A stretch of DNA of 19,224 nucleotides from Xylaria sp. FL1777 (taxonomy: Eukaryota; Ascomycota; Sordariomycetes; Xylariales; Xylariaceae), in the NCBI GenBank assembly GCA_022578965.1, contig MU400950.1, positions 1 through 19,224 of the forward strand, written 5' to 3'. The position numbers were made by a program, and so were the translations under genes. Positions 1 through 8,619 of this stretch are shown here, in pieces. Below the pieces are notes generated by a model that did no database searches, had not been told where the DNA came from, and saw nothing but the letters and a program-made list of their open reading frames with translations. Positions within the stretch are counted from its first letter, which is position 1. Every line of letters starts with the position of its first letter.

Positions 1-163
1 TTAGTACTTTTAGTACTTTTAGTACTACTAAGCTAGTATTTTTAGTATTTAGTATTAGTATTAGTACTATGTAGTACTAAACTAGCTTAGTATTAATACT
101 AGGTAGTACTAAACTAATTTAGTATTAGTAGTACTAAATACTAAATTAGTAGTACTAATTTTT
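1..163. repeat. Degenerate array of palindromic TTAGTACTAA motifs (left end)
   Basis: The first ~160 bases consist almost entirely of variants of TAGTACTAA, TAGTATT and AAACTAG. TTAGTACTAA is its own reverse complement, so the array has no fixed strand. Spacing is irregular, so this is not a clean tandem satellite. The array stops at a TAATTTTT followed by AACCTT (about 156-169). The same edge, inverted, opens the array at the other end of the window. It could be the terminal inverted repeat of an element, or a dispersed repeat at which the assembly broke. No coding potential is visible. Confidence 0.8.
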
Positions 164-541
164 AACCTTAGCAAAAACAAATATTAGTATAAAAAGTTAA
201 ATAATAAATAGTTTATAAAATAAACTTTTAAAAGTATACTTAAAAAATATTTAAAAAACAAAAATACTAACTAATATTATATAAATAAAACTTACTTAAT
301 AATTAATAAATTAGATCTAGGTTATACTACTAAAAATAAAAAATAAAAAATTAAGTTTAAAAATCTTAAAAACTTTTAAAACTAGCAACGTACTAAAACA
401 ACAAACGCTAGTATTTTTATTAGTTACCTTTATTAAAAAAAAAGCAGTAATAAAAAAAAAAAGTTAAGCAGCAGTAATAAAAAAAAACTAACATTAATAC
501 TAGCATTATAAAGCAAACTAGTTGCTTTAACTTAAAAAATA
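164..541. other. AT-rich stretch upstream of the gag relic; 5' LTR or leader not resolved
   Basis: This lies just before the Gag relic of the Ty3/gypsy element, where a 5' LTR, primer-binding site and leader would be expected. I compared it by eye with the bases after the chromodomain (8937-9500) and found no convincing direct repeat, so no LTR is called. The sequence is A-rich on the plus strand, like the retrotransposon that follows. I see no RNA gene and no intact ORF. Confidence 0.4.
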
Positions 542-601
542 ATTTAAACATTAAGTATTATAACTTTTAAACTAACATAAATGCTAGCTATAATAATTAA
601 A

Positions 602-1559
602 GCAGCAATAATAACTGCTATTACAACAATAAATTAAAGTTTTAAACAAATAATTATATTATAACTAATATTCATATTATTACTAGCAAACTTAATGCTT
701 ATTTTTATTACTATTATATTTAAAGTAATAATTTAAAATAAAAAACCTAACTTTTTATTATTACTGCTGCTTTTAATATTAAAATTATTTATAATATTAA
801 AAATATTAAACATTAAAAGTTTTAAACTTATTGCTTTAAAGCTTTATAATAAATTTACAAATATAAAAGCTTTTTTAATTTATATTAAACTTTATTTAAA
901 ATAGCATTTTATTATTATTACAAAAAAAAATTAAAAAGTAATAATTACTTTATAATTTTTGTTAAAAAAAGTACTAAAATAGTTTTAATTTATTTTAAAA
1001 GATTTCTTAAAAGCTAATAAATTAACTAACTTTAAACTAAAAACAAAAGAAATTTTTAAAAATTATATTAAGTTTAAAAATCGAATAAAAGCATTATTTA
1101 AAAATACTTAAAAAGCAAAACACGTTAAAAAAGCATTTTATTGCTTAAAACAAATAAAAGCAGCAGTAAATTACGCTATAAAATTTAAATAACTAGCAGC
1201 AATTTTAAAATTGCTTAAACTTGCATTATTTTATTTATTTTATAGTAAACTTAAAACTTAAGTTTAAAATAAACTATATAAAGTAAATAAACTAGCAAAA
1301 ATTAATATGTATATTAATATAGCTATTATAATTAATTAATAATTATTTAATTAGTACTTTAAAACAAAAAAAACAAAAAAAAACAAAAAAAATAACACTT
1401 AAGAAAATATTAAATAAAAATTTAAACAAATTAATAAAGTCTAAAAATAATAACTTTAAAATATGTTTAAAGTTAAATGTTATAATTATAAAAAAAAACA
1501 TTTTTAAAAATAATGCTAATCTAAAAAAAAAACAGAAAAAAAAACTACAAAAAAGAAAA
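602..1559 (+). pseudogene. Gag relic of Ty3/gypsy element (Retrotrans_gag plus zinc knuckle)
   Basis: Read in the frame of codons starting at 602, 842, 1082 and 1478, the sequence keeps the pattern of a fungal gypsy capsid domain. Around 1180-1330 residues such as NYAIKF, LAAIL, KLYKVNKLA and YINIAI, ending in an NN-LFN-like stretch, match the C-terminal half of Retrotrans_gag (family consensus roughly EYA-KF--LA--L, then GLKDEVKDELYK and INIAIRIDNRL). A retroviral-type zinc knuckle follows at 1478-1516: Cys at 1478 and 1514 and His at 1499 are kept, while the second Cys has become Tyr. The Cys-to-His spacing is one residue shorter than CX2CX4HX4C, so a codon may be lost in the A-run. The frame holds from about 602 to 1520 with stops only as TAA/TAG. 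The true start codon is not decidable; about 320 codons are seen, somewhat short for this Gag. Confidence 0.75.
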
Positions 1560-2266
1560 ATTTTTTAACCTAAAAAAAAAATACAAGTTATAAAAGTTTA
1601 AAACAATAAAAAACAACAAAACAATTTAAAAAATATATTTTTAAAGCAAAAATATAAAATTACTATTTTAAGTTAAAACAAAAGTACTATACTAAATAAA
1701 TTTAAATGCTTTATTTATATAAGTTAAAATAAACAAACATACAAATATTATTTAAAAGCTTTATAATTATTAAAACAAATTGCAAAAAAATATATTTGCT
1801 ATATAAACAATTAAAAGTATTTAATATATAATTAAAAAAATAGTTTAACTAAAAGTAGCAAATAATAAAAAGTAATAAATTAATATAGCTAGTAAATTTA
1901 TAAAACTATAAAAACTTTAAATTATTAAAGCTTAAAATATAGCTTAAAAAAAATTATGTTTAAAAAAATAAAACTATAATTATAAATAATATAGTTATTA
2001 AACTAATTATAAACTATTAAAGCATTTAATTGCTTAATAAACTTAAAAAAACAAAACTTATAAAACTTTAAAGCAAAAACAAATAAAATTAAAAGCTATA
2101 AAAAACACTACAAAAAAAGAACTAATAAAAATAAACGAAATATTTTTATAGCTTAAACTGCTTTAAATGTAATAAAACAAAAAAGCATTAATAGTTAACA
2201 CAAAAATTAAGATGTTTTAAAAACTAAAACTAGTAATTTAACTAATTGCTAAAAGTTATTACTATA
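1560..2266 (+). pseudogene. Ty3/gypsy segment between Gag and SINE copy 1 (Gag tail or protease region)
   Basis: This is A-rich plus-strand sequence between the zinc knuckle and the first SINE. Its place predicts the Gag C-terminus and the start of the protease. Lys/Asn-rich runs with scattered TAA codons fit a mutated coding region, but I could not find the protease D-S/T-G motif or follow one frame throughout. It is called part of the retrotransposon only by position and base composition. It ends at the 13-bp target duplication of SINE copy 1 (2254-2266). Confidence 0.5.
2254..2266. repeat. Target-site duplication of SINE copy 1 (partner 3005-3017)
   Basis: AGTTATTACTATA here and AATTATTACTATA at 3005-3017 match at 12 of 13 positions, and the single difference is G/A. 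They bracket the minus-strand SINE copy. The central C makes the match more informative than a pure AT run, though chance similarity in such DNA cannot be excluded. Confidence 0.6.
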
Positions 2267-3004
2267 TATATTGTATTACTTGGGCTAACGGTTTATTGGC
2301 TATGCTAGTGGCTATTTAGTACAATACTTATATAAGTAGAAACCTTTTTTAGGGCAAAAACCACCTATATACGCAAAATATGCAACAGTTTTGCAATAGA
2401 TTTTATTAATTTGCTGCTTTTTTTATATAATACTTCGCTTTAAATTTTATATGCTAAGTTAGCAGCATTTTTGCTTTATATTACAAAAGTAAACAAATTA
2501 GCGCGCTAACAAAAAGGTTTTCTGTTATAATTATTATAAGTAAAAGCGCTTTTTTGTTAGCCTTAAGGTTGCAAGCTATAAATAGCATAATAACAAGTAG
2601 GTTTTAAGCACTAAATAGCGCTATATTTTTTATAAATTGCTTAGTGCTAAGTAATAAGCTTTAAGTTTTAATTATGCTAAAAATACAAGCTATTTATTAT
2701 ACAAAAAAACTAATGCTTATATAATGTTAGCAATAAAAGTTAAAGCTGCTTGTTTTTATAGTGCTTAATATATTAAGTTAGTTATTTATTTTGCTATACT
2801 AGCAAAAAAGCAAAATTCTTAAACTTTTAGCTTAGCTATTTAACTTTTAATTTTTATGCTTTTAATATAGCAAGCATACAGTTTAAACTAAGCTAAAAGC
2901 AAACCAACTTTTGCTTTAAAATAAAGCAACTGTAAACCAAGCAAAACTTAAACTTATAACTTTAAAAAAAATAGCTAAGCATATGCCATTATGCTACTAA
3001 GCCT
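2267..3004 (-). mobile_element. SINE-like element, copy 1 (full length, minus strand)
   Basis: The ~735-bp repeat is present here in inverse orientation to the other three copies. Read on the minus strand it begins at about 3003 with GGCTTAGTAGC and a tRNA-like box A (mutated TAGCGCAGTGG). A box B relic (GTTTAAGTT) follows near 2950. It ends with GCCCAAGTAATACAA next to the target duplication. The 3' part is one of the better preserved, retaining AGCCACTAG and CCGTTAGCCCAAG. Differences from the other copies are overwhelmingly C/T and G/A. No reverse transcriptase is encoded, so the element would depend on a LINE elsewhere in the genome. It interrupts the gag-pol region of the Ty3/gypsy relic. 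Confidence 0.75.
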
Positions 3005-3237
3005 AATTATTACTATAATAAAACTATAATAAAAAATAATAATAATATTTTATATTTAAAAAATTTAAAATATAATAAAGTACTATAAAATTGCTATATA
3101 ATATATTATTACTATTAATATTTATTTAATAAATTAAAAAATAATTAGTTTTTTAAATAAATAACAAAAATAAAAATATAAAACTTTTATAAAATAAAAT
3201 AATTAGTTATAACTTTAGTTTATTATAAAAATTTATA
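3005..3237 (+). pseudogene. Ty3/gypsy fragment between SINE copies 1 and 2
   Basis: These 233 bases of A/T-rich DNA separate two oppositely oriented SINEs. The SINEs have different target duplications (3005-3017 belongs to copy 1, 3224-3237 to copy 2). The bases between them are therefore a piece of the original host DNA, the gypsy pol region, and not the loop of one inverted duplication. I could not assign a protein domain; protease is expected by position. Confidence 0.5.
3224..3237. repeat. Target-site duplication of SINE copy 2 (partner 3973-3986)
   Basis: TATAAAAATTTATA occurs directly before the SINE start at 3238 and again at 3973-3986, a perfect 14-bp match. An overlapping third occurrence at 3983-3996 shows that short AT repeats are common here, so the weight comes from the exact abutment to the element ends. 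Confidence 0.65.
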
Positions 3238-3972
3238 GGCTTAATAACATAGTGGCATATGTTTAGCTATTTTTTTTAAAGTTATAAGTTTAAGTTTTGC
3301 TTAGTTTATAGTTATTTTGCTTTAAAGCAAAAGTTAGTTTGCTTTTAGCTTAGTTCGAACTATATGCTTACTATATTAAAAGCATAAAAATTAAAAGTTA
3401 AATAGCTAAGCTAAAAGTTTAAAAATTTTGCTTTTTTGCTAGTGCAACAAAATAAATAACTAATTTAGTGCATTAAGCACTATAAAAATAAGCAGCTTTA
3501 GTTTTTGCTACTAATGCTACATAAACATTAGTTCTTTTATATAATAAATAGCCTATATTTCTAGCATAATTAAAACTTAAAGCTTACTATTTAGCGCTAA
3601 GCAATTTATAAAAAATATAGCGCTATTTAGTGCTTAAAACCTACTTATTACTATACTATTTATAGTTTGTAACCTTAAAGCTAACAAAGAAGTACTTTTA
3701 TTTATAACAATTATAACAAAAGACCTCTTTATTAGCGCGCCGATTTATTTACCTTTATAATGCAAAGCAGAAGCGCTGCTAATTTAGCGTACAAAATTTA
3801 AAGCGGAGTATTATATAAAAAAGGCAGTAAATTAATAAAATCTGTTGCAAAACCGTTGCATACTTTACGTATACAAGTGGTTTTTGCTCCGAAGAAAGTT
3901 TCCACTTGTACAAGTATTGTACCAAATAGCCACTAGCATAGCCAATAAGCCGTTAGCCCAAGTAATATAATA
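3238..3972 (+). mobile_element. SINE-like element, copy 2 (full length, least mutated 3' half)
   Basis: The copy starts GGCTTAATAACATAGTGGCATA, where box A is visible (about 3245-3262) but carries G-to-A changes. Box B relic GTTTAAGTT lies at 3288-3296, about 43 bp from box A as in tRNA-type RNA polymerase III promoters. The body carries a 14-bp palindrome TTGCTTTAAAGCAA near the head. The 3' half (3720-3966) retains GCGCGCCGATT, GCTCCGAAG and AGCCCAAGTAAT, and so is closest to the ancestral sequence. The copy inserted about 234 bp from copy 1, in the opposite orientation. There is no open reading frame of note. Confidence 0.78.
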
Positions 3973-4839
3973 TATAAAAATTTATAAAAATTTATAACAT
4001 TTAAAAAAATTTCTAATTATACTTATAATACTATTTTAAAAAAATGTAAAAATAACCTTTATAAATATTATTAGCTAATTAAAGCACAATTATACTAAAA
4101 AATAATTACTAAAAGCAAAAAAGCTTAAAAACTATAATTTAAAGCTTAATTAAAAATAAAAACAAAACAAAGTACTATAACATTTAAAATATTAAATAAA
4201 ATAAGCATATAAACATTTTATAAAAAAAAATCAAAAAACAAAATAAGCACTTACTAAAAAGGCAACAAGTAGCTAAAAAAATAAAAGCCCTACAAAAAGT
4301 TTAATATAATAACTAAAAAAACCAATTTAAAATCAAACTTATATATTAAAAAAAATATAATATTTTAATTAATTTAAGCATATAAGCTAATATAATTTTA
4401 CTTAAAGTAATAAAACAAAATAAAATTTCTTAAAAATATAAGCAAAAATCTTAAAAAATTAAAAGATTTAATAAAAGTACTTTTAGCTATAATAATAATT
4501 GTATACTTAAAAAAACTAAACTTTTTAATATATTTATATAAAAACATAAAAAACAAATTATATTAAATATTATTAATATATTTAATTATAACATTATTTT
4601 AAAAATATTATAGCTAAAAACTAATAACCTTTTAATTTAATAAAAAGCAAAAACTATTAATTAAAAAAATAAAAAATAAAGCAAAAAAATTAGAAAAATT
4701 GCAAAAAAAAAATCCTAAACAAAATACTAAAAGTATATTATAAATTTTATAAATTATTTAAAAAAAAAAAAAAAACACTTCTTAAATATAGCTTATAAAA
4801 CTACTACATTTTTATTAAAAAGAAATATTAACTAAAGCT
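3973..4839 (+). pseudogene. Ty3/gypsy pol segment upstream of RT (protease/linker, unresolved)
   Basis: This is A-rich sequence after SINE copy 2 and before the recognisable RT. Lys/Asn/Leu-rich translations with TAA stops fit mutated pol, and the interval is the right size for protease plus the linker to RT. I did not find a clear protease active site or one continuous frame. It is assigned by context only. Confidence 0.5.
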
Positions 4840-5227
4840 TTATTAAGTATATTATATAAGCTTAAATAAAACAAACGTTTTATAAAAATACATTTAAAAA
4901 AATCTAGCAAAAAAATTCCTAAAAAAGTTTTAGTTATTTGCTAAATATTTTATAATACTAATACTTAAAATAAAAAATAAAAAATAACTAATTAATAAAA
5001 AAAAAAACTAATATAATAAATAATAATTAATTATTAACTATTAAATATAACTACTATTATAAATAAATACCTTTTTATTTTATTAATAACAATAAAAAAA
5101 TATATTAGTTAAGCAAAGTAATTTATAGCAGTTAATATTTCAAATAAATATTATGCTATTAAAATAACTAAAAGAAAAAAATAAAAAACTGCTATATAAA
5201 CAATATATAAACTATATAAATATATAA
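4840..5227 (+). pseudogene. Reverse transcriptase, N-terminal half (Ty3/gypsy), cut by SINE copy 3
   Basis: The N-terminal RT blocks of a chromovirus are recognisable. Near 5040-5110, a translation containing NITTIINKYLFILLI corresponds to the family motif N-IT--NRYPLPLI, with Pro changed to Leu or Phe. Just before the SINE, NKYYAIKITKRKK then a stop and KTAI (about 5150-5196) corresponds to the NAY--IRI--G-EWKTAF block, where Trp has become a stop. At 5215-5226 the codons for YKYI match the YEYLV block. That reading resumes in register after the SINE at 5966. At least one frame change is present in this half. Confidence 0.75.
5213..5227. repeat. Target-site duplication of SINE copy 3 (partner 5964-5978)
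   Basis: TATATAAATATATAA occurs just before the SINE at 5228 and again at 5964-5978, 15 of 15 identical. One base further out, C (5212) is matched by T (5963). In RT coding frame, both copies encode YKYI and the downstream copy continues straight into the next RT block. This is independent support for a true duplication. Confidence 0.85.
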
Positions 5228-5962
5228 GCCTAGTAGCGCAGTGGCATACGCCTAGCTACTTTTTTTAAAGTTGTGAGTTTAAGTTTTGCTTAGTTTGCAG
5301 TTGCTTTGCTTTAAAGCAAAAGTTAGTTTGCTTTTAGCTTAGTTTAAACTGTACGCTTGCTGCACTAAAGGCATAAAAATTAGAAGTTAAATAGCTAAGC
5401 TAAAAGTTTAAGAACCTTGCTTTTTTGCTAGTGCAGCAACATAAGTAATTAACTTAGTATACTAGCTACTATAAAAACAGGCAGCCTTAGCTTTTGCTAC
5501 TAATGCTACATAAGCATTAGTTTTTTTGTATAGCAAACAGCTTGTATTTTTAGCGTAATTAGAACTTAAAGCTTACTGCTTAGCACTAGGTAATTTACAA
5601 AAAATATAGCGCTATATAGTACTTAAAATTTACTTAACACTATATTATTTACGGCTTGCAAAACTTAAGGCTAGCAAAAAGGCGCCTTTACTACTAATTA
5701 ATAAAAGACTTTTTTATTAGCGTGCTAATTTTTATACCCCTGCATTACAAAGCAAAAGCGCTACTAACTTAGCGTATAAGATTTAAAAAAACAGAATATT
5801 ATATAAAAAAAGCAGCAAATTAATAAAATCTATAGCAAAACTGTTGCATACTTTGTATATATAAGTGGTTTTTGCTTTAAAGAAAGTTTTTACTTATATA
5901 AAGTTTTACCAAATAGCTACTAGTATAGCCAATAGGCCGTTTATCTAAATAATACAAATTAA
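5228..5962 (+). mobile_element. SINE-like element, copy 3 (full length; clearest tRNA-like head)
   Basis: This copy keeps the best head: GCCTAGTAGCGCAGTGGCA at 5228-5246, very like the 5' end and D-arm of a tRNA. The T-arm-like GTGAGTTTAAGTTTTGC follows at 5273-5289. The rest (~660 bp) is a non-coding body shared with copies 1, 2 and 4. The 3' end is CTAAATAATACAAAT next to the target duplication. It lacks an A-tail, which suggests a SINE whose 3' end pairs with a specific LINE enzyme or primes by short homology. Its 3' half is more mutated than that of copy 2 (for example GCTTTAAAG against GCTCCGAAG). It disrupts the RT domain of the gypsy element. Confidence 0.82.
5234..5285 (+). promoter_or_regulatory. 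tRNA-type RNA polymerase III internal promoter (boxes A and B) of the SINE
   Basis: Box A, TAGCGCAGTGG at 5234-5244, fits the consensus TRGYNNANNGG. Box B, GTTTAAGTT at 5277-5285, fits GWTCRANNC if two C-to-T changes are allowed. The spacing of about 43 bases is that of a tRNA gene or tRNA-derived SINE. Equivalent boxes are at 3245-3296 in copy 2 and on the minus strand of copy 1. Copy 4 lacks both. Confidence 0.7.
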
Positions 5963-6290
5963 TTATATAAATATATAATTATATTATAAAAACTATAAAA
6001 TATATTAGCTAGCTTTTAATACATAATAATAACGATTTTATAAAAGCTTTTAAACAAATTTATGTTTATTTACTTAAATAATATTTTAATTTATTTTAAA
6101 ACATTAAAAAAACATAAAAAACATATAACTTAAGTATTAAAAATACTTAAATAAGCAAAATTATAACTTAACATAAAAAAGTATATATAATATATATAAA
6201 AAATCAATTTTTTAAAATTTATAATTACTTTAAAACAAATATAGATTTAATAGTTAAAAATTAATATAATATAAAACTAAAAAATATTTA
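5963..6290 (+). pseudogene. Reverse transcriptase, palm and C-terminal half (Ty3/gypsy)
   Basis: From 5966 the frame runs YKYII, then a stretch matching MPFGLTNAPASFQ with most Gly/Asn/Pro altered, into FMFIYLNNILIYFKTLKKHKK. The catalytic YLDDIL is at 6071-6088 and now reads YLNNIL, both Asp codons having become AAT. The KTLKKHKKHIT that follows matches the usual SKT-EEH--HV block. Further on, NFLKFIIT (about 6210-6235) matches the FLGFIIT motif. The enzyme copied element RNA into DNA and is inactivated by the loss of both metal-binding Asp residues as well as by stops. It continues into RNase H. Confidence 0.9.
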
Positions 6291-6900
6291 ACTTAGCTAT
6301 TATTACGAACATATAATAAACATTAAAATTTTTAAACTATATTTAAATGTTAATTTAGAACTTTAAAAAAATAACATTTTATTTTATAAAGTATATAAAA
6401 AAAAATATAAAAAGAATCCTTTTTAATTTTAAAAAAAGCTTAAAAAGCTTTTAAAGAACTAAAACTAAAAGTTATTTTTAACTTTATAATTAAACTATTT
6501 AATCTATAAAAAAAAAAAGCTAAAAATAAATGCTTTAAATAATATAATTACAAAAGTTTTAAAACAACTAAAAAACAACAAAAAATAGCATTTAGTAGCT
6601 TATTACTTTAAAGCACTATAAAACATAGCATTATAATACCTTATATATAACAAAGAACTATTTATAATTATTATAGCATTTAAAAAATAAAAACTGTTTT
6701 TTATAAAAACTATAAAGCTAATTAATATCTACTTGAATTATTAAAACCTAATAAAATTTATAACTACATAAAAAATTACTAAACAACATAAAAACTAAAT
6801 AGTTTTTTTTTCTAAATTTAACTTTAAAATATATTACATTAAGAAAAAAAAATATTTAAGCAAACATACTTAATTAACAAAGTTAAAAAAGATTTAAGGT
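6291..6900 (+). pseudogene. RNase H domain (Ty3/gypsy)
   Basis: The connection region (KAFKELK near 6430-6470) leads into a chromoviral RNase H. The clearest stretch is about 6575-6880. It reads HLVAYYFKAL, then YLIYNKELFIIIIAFKK, matching HPVAYYSR-LSPAE-NY-IYDKELLAII-AFKEW. Next comes IYLNY, which stands for the TDH-NL block with the Asp changed, and then FFSKFNFKIYYIK, matching the FLS-FNFKI-YR-G block. Net frame shifts occur before this stretch, but it is otherwise read in one frame. The enzyme removed the RNA strand of the RNA-DNA hybrid, and the catalytic Asp residues are lost. Confidence 0.85.
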
Positions 6901-7770
6901 TTTAAAAAAAAACATTTAAATATTATATTTTTAAAGAAATAAAAGCTTAAAAGTTAAAGTTATACTTAAAAATCTTATAAATATATAGCTATAATAAGCT
7001 TATAACTTAAAAAAGTTAATATAGCTATAAAAACACAAAAAATCAAAAAATAACAAGCTAATATATAAACGTAAAATCTATTTATTAAAATTTTTATAAA
7101 ACAAATTTCTTAAAAAATTTTATAAACATTTATTATATAAATATTAAAAAGCAACAAAAATAGTTTAATAACTATAAAAAAAATACGATTTTTTAAAACT
7201 ATAAAATATAGTTAAATCTATTATAAAAAAATGCAATATTTGCAATAAAGCTAAAGTAGCTTAATATAAGCTTTATAAACTGCTATAACTTATATAAATA
7301 TTTAAATAAGCATAATATATTATTGCTTAAAATTTTATTATAGGACTACTTTTATTAATTAATTTAGTTATAAAAATACAATATAATAAAATATAAGTTA
7401 TTATTAATAGATTTACTAAGTATACTTACTTTTTATTATTTAAAAGAAATATAATAGTTAAATAACTTATATATGCTTTTATATGCTAATATTTAAACAA
7501 ACATAAACTATTAAAAAAAATCGTTTTTAACTAAAATAAGCTATTTATTTTTAAGTTTAAAACTAATTTTTTTAAACTTATTAATATTAAACTAAAGTTT
7601 TTAACTGCTTACTACTTATAAACTAATAAACAAACAAAAAAACTAAACTAAATATTAAAATAATACTTATAAAGTTATATTAATTACTAATAAAACAATT
7701 AAATAAAACTATTATTAATAATATAAATTTTATATAATATATTAATAAACAAAAATATAAACTTATTTTT
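6901..7770 (+). pseudogene. Integrase zinc-binding and catalytic core (Ty3/gypsy)
   Basis: A preserved KCNICNKAK at about 7229-7255 is the CX2C half of the HHCC zinc finger; both Cys codons (7232 and 7241) survive. The catalytic core follows in the same frame. The NFIIGL block has the first catalytic Asp changed to Asn (7331-7333). VIINRFTKYTYFL matches the VIVDRLTK--HF block. At 7523-7546 IVFN, stop, NKLF matches IVSDRDKLF, with the second catalytic Asp changed to Asn (7529-7531). TAYYL and the TNKQTKKLN block match TAYHPQTDGQTERLN, so the catalytic Glu is now Lys. The domain inserted element DNA into the chromosome. Confidence 0.92.
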
Positions 7771-8124
7771 GCATAAAGCTATTTATGAACAATAAACAAC
7801 TATTAAAAAACAAAAAAAACCTTAATGAAAACACTTGCTATTTTAACTATAATACTTTAAGCAAAAACTATTATAATAAAAATTAAAACATTATAAGCTA
7901 AACTATAACTACGTTTTTAGTTTTTATAACAATAAATATTAATATATTATAACAAAAAACAAACTAAAAAACCTATTTTTAAAAAAAAAACAAAGTTTAT
8001 TTACTATAACAAAAACAAAATGCAAACATTAATATTCTTTAAATTAAAACAAAACAACTAAGCAACAAATTAAAATTTAAAAAGCTTAGTTTTTTTAAAA
8101 TTAAAGAAATTATTTTTTTTACTA
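7771..8124 (+). pseudogene. Integrase C-terminal (GPY/F-like) domain, up to the MITE
   Basis: After the core, the sequence codes for YYNKN and then KVYLL (7992-8006), matching the KGDKVYLL motif of gypsy integrase C-termini. LSNKLKFKKLSFFKIKEII follows (about 8057-8110), matching the SNKLD-KKLGPFKI module. This part is read from codons starting at 7995, a different register from the catalytic core, so there is at least one net indel between about 7770 and 7990. Reading reaches ACTAAC at 8121-8126, where the MITE interrupts it. It resumes with AAC TAT AAA at 8621 on the other side. Confidence 0.85.
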
Positions 8125-8619
8125 ACGCATCCCCTAATTAACTTAGCCACCCCATTGAATGGGCCACCTAGGCTTGGCGTACCACCCACACCAAATTTCT
8201 ATAGCGGGGTACTTAAAAGCCATTATGGTTTTCTTTGAATAACTTCACCAATACTAATCGTACAGCCATATAATTGGTATTTTTGGAATTCTAACTTAAG
8301 AGCGCATCTACCAGTGTTTATTACAATTTTGTAGGTATTTTATTACGGGCTGTATAAAAAGCCACGCTAAAATTTAGCGTGGTTTGCTGTACCGCTGTAG
8401 GGAAAATAGCTATAAAATTATAGAAAATATTACCAGATGCGTTTTTCAATAAGGATTCCAAAAATACCAATTATATGGCTGTACGATTAGTATTGGTGAA
8501 GTTATTCAAAGAAAACCATAATGGCTTTTTAGTACCCCGCTATAGAAATTTGGTGTGGGTGGTACGCCAAGCCTAGGTGGCCCATTCAATGGGGTGGCCA
8601 AGTCAATTAAGGGATGCAG
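8125..8619. mobile_element. 495-bp MITE with ~185-bp terminal inverted repeats, unmutated
   Basis: The outer arms (8125-8310 and 8434-8619) are near-perfect reverse complements, from GCATCCC inward to CGCATCT. Only a handful of differences occur among the first ~170 bases, several of them transitions near the tips. The first two bases differ between the ends (AC against CT). Flanking TA (8123-8124 and 8620-8621), or TAA, is the target duplication. Excising 497 bp (495 plus TA) returns the retrotransposon frame exactly. A TA duplication suggests a Tc1/mariner-type mobiliser, TAA a PIF/Harbinger type. A 6-bp imperfect duplication is also conceivable. The middle ~120 bp holds no ORF of note. It is far richer in G+C than its surroundings and shows intact GA/TC steps, so it escaped the mutation process. 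Confidence 0.9.
8362..8382. repeat. Perfect 10-bp-arm hairpin in the MITE centre
   Basis: CCACGCTAAA and TTTAGCGTGG flank a single A. The stem is GC-rich for this window and sits between the long inverted repeats. It may be an internal binding site or the core of a foldback structure. There is no T-run after it, so it is not a typical terminator. Confidence 0.75.

Noticed and set aside
1..163. CRISPR array or clean tandem satellite
   Set aside because: Units are short, degenerate, irregularly spaced and palindromic, with no unique spacers.
2267..3972. One giant palindrome formed by inverted duplication
   Set aside because: The two arms have different target duplications (2254-2266 with 3005-3017, and 3224-3237 with 3973-3986) and differ by transitions, so they are two separate insertions.
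5228..5300. Functional tRNA gene
   Set aside because: The A and B boxes are tRNA-like, but no anticodon stem or acceptor pairing is evident, and the sequence runs on as a 735-bp repeat shared by other copies. It is a SINE head.
8125..8619. Host gene or non-coding RNA conserved in the AT desert
   Set aside because: The long terminal inverted repeats, TA borders and frame restoration on removal explain the G+C island as a transposed element.
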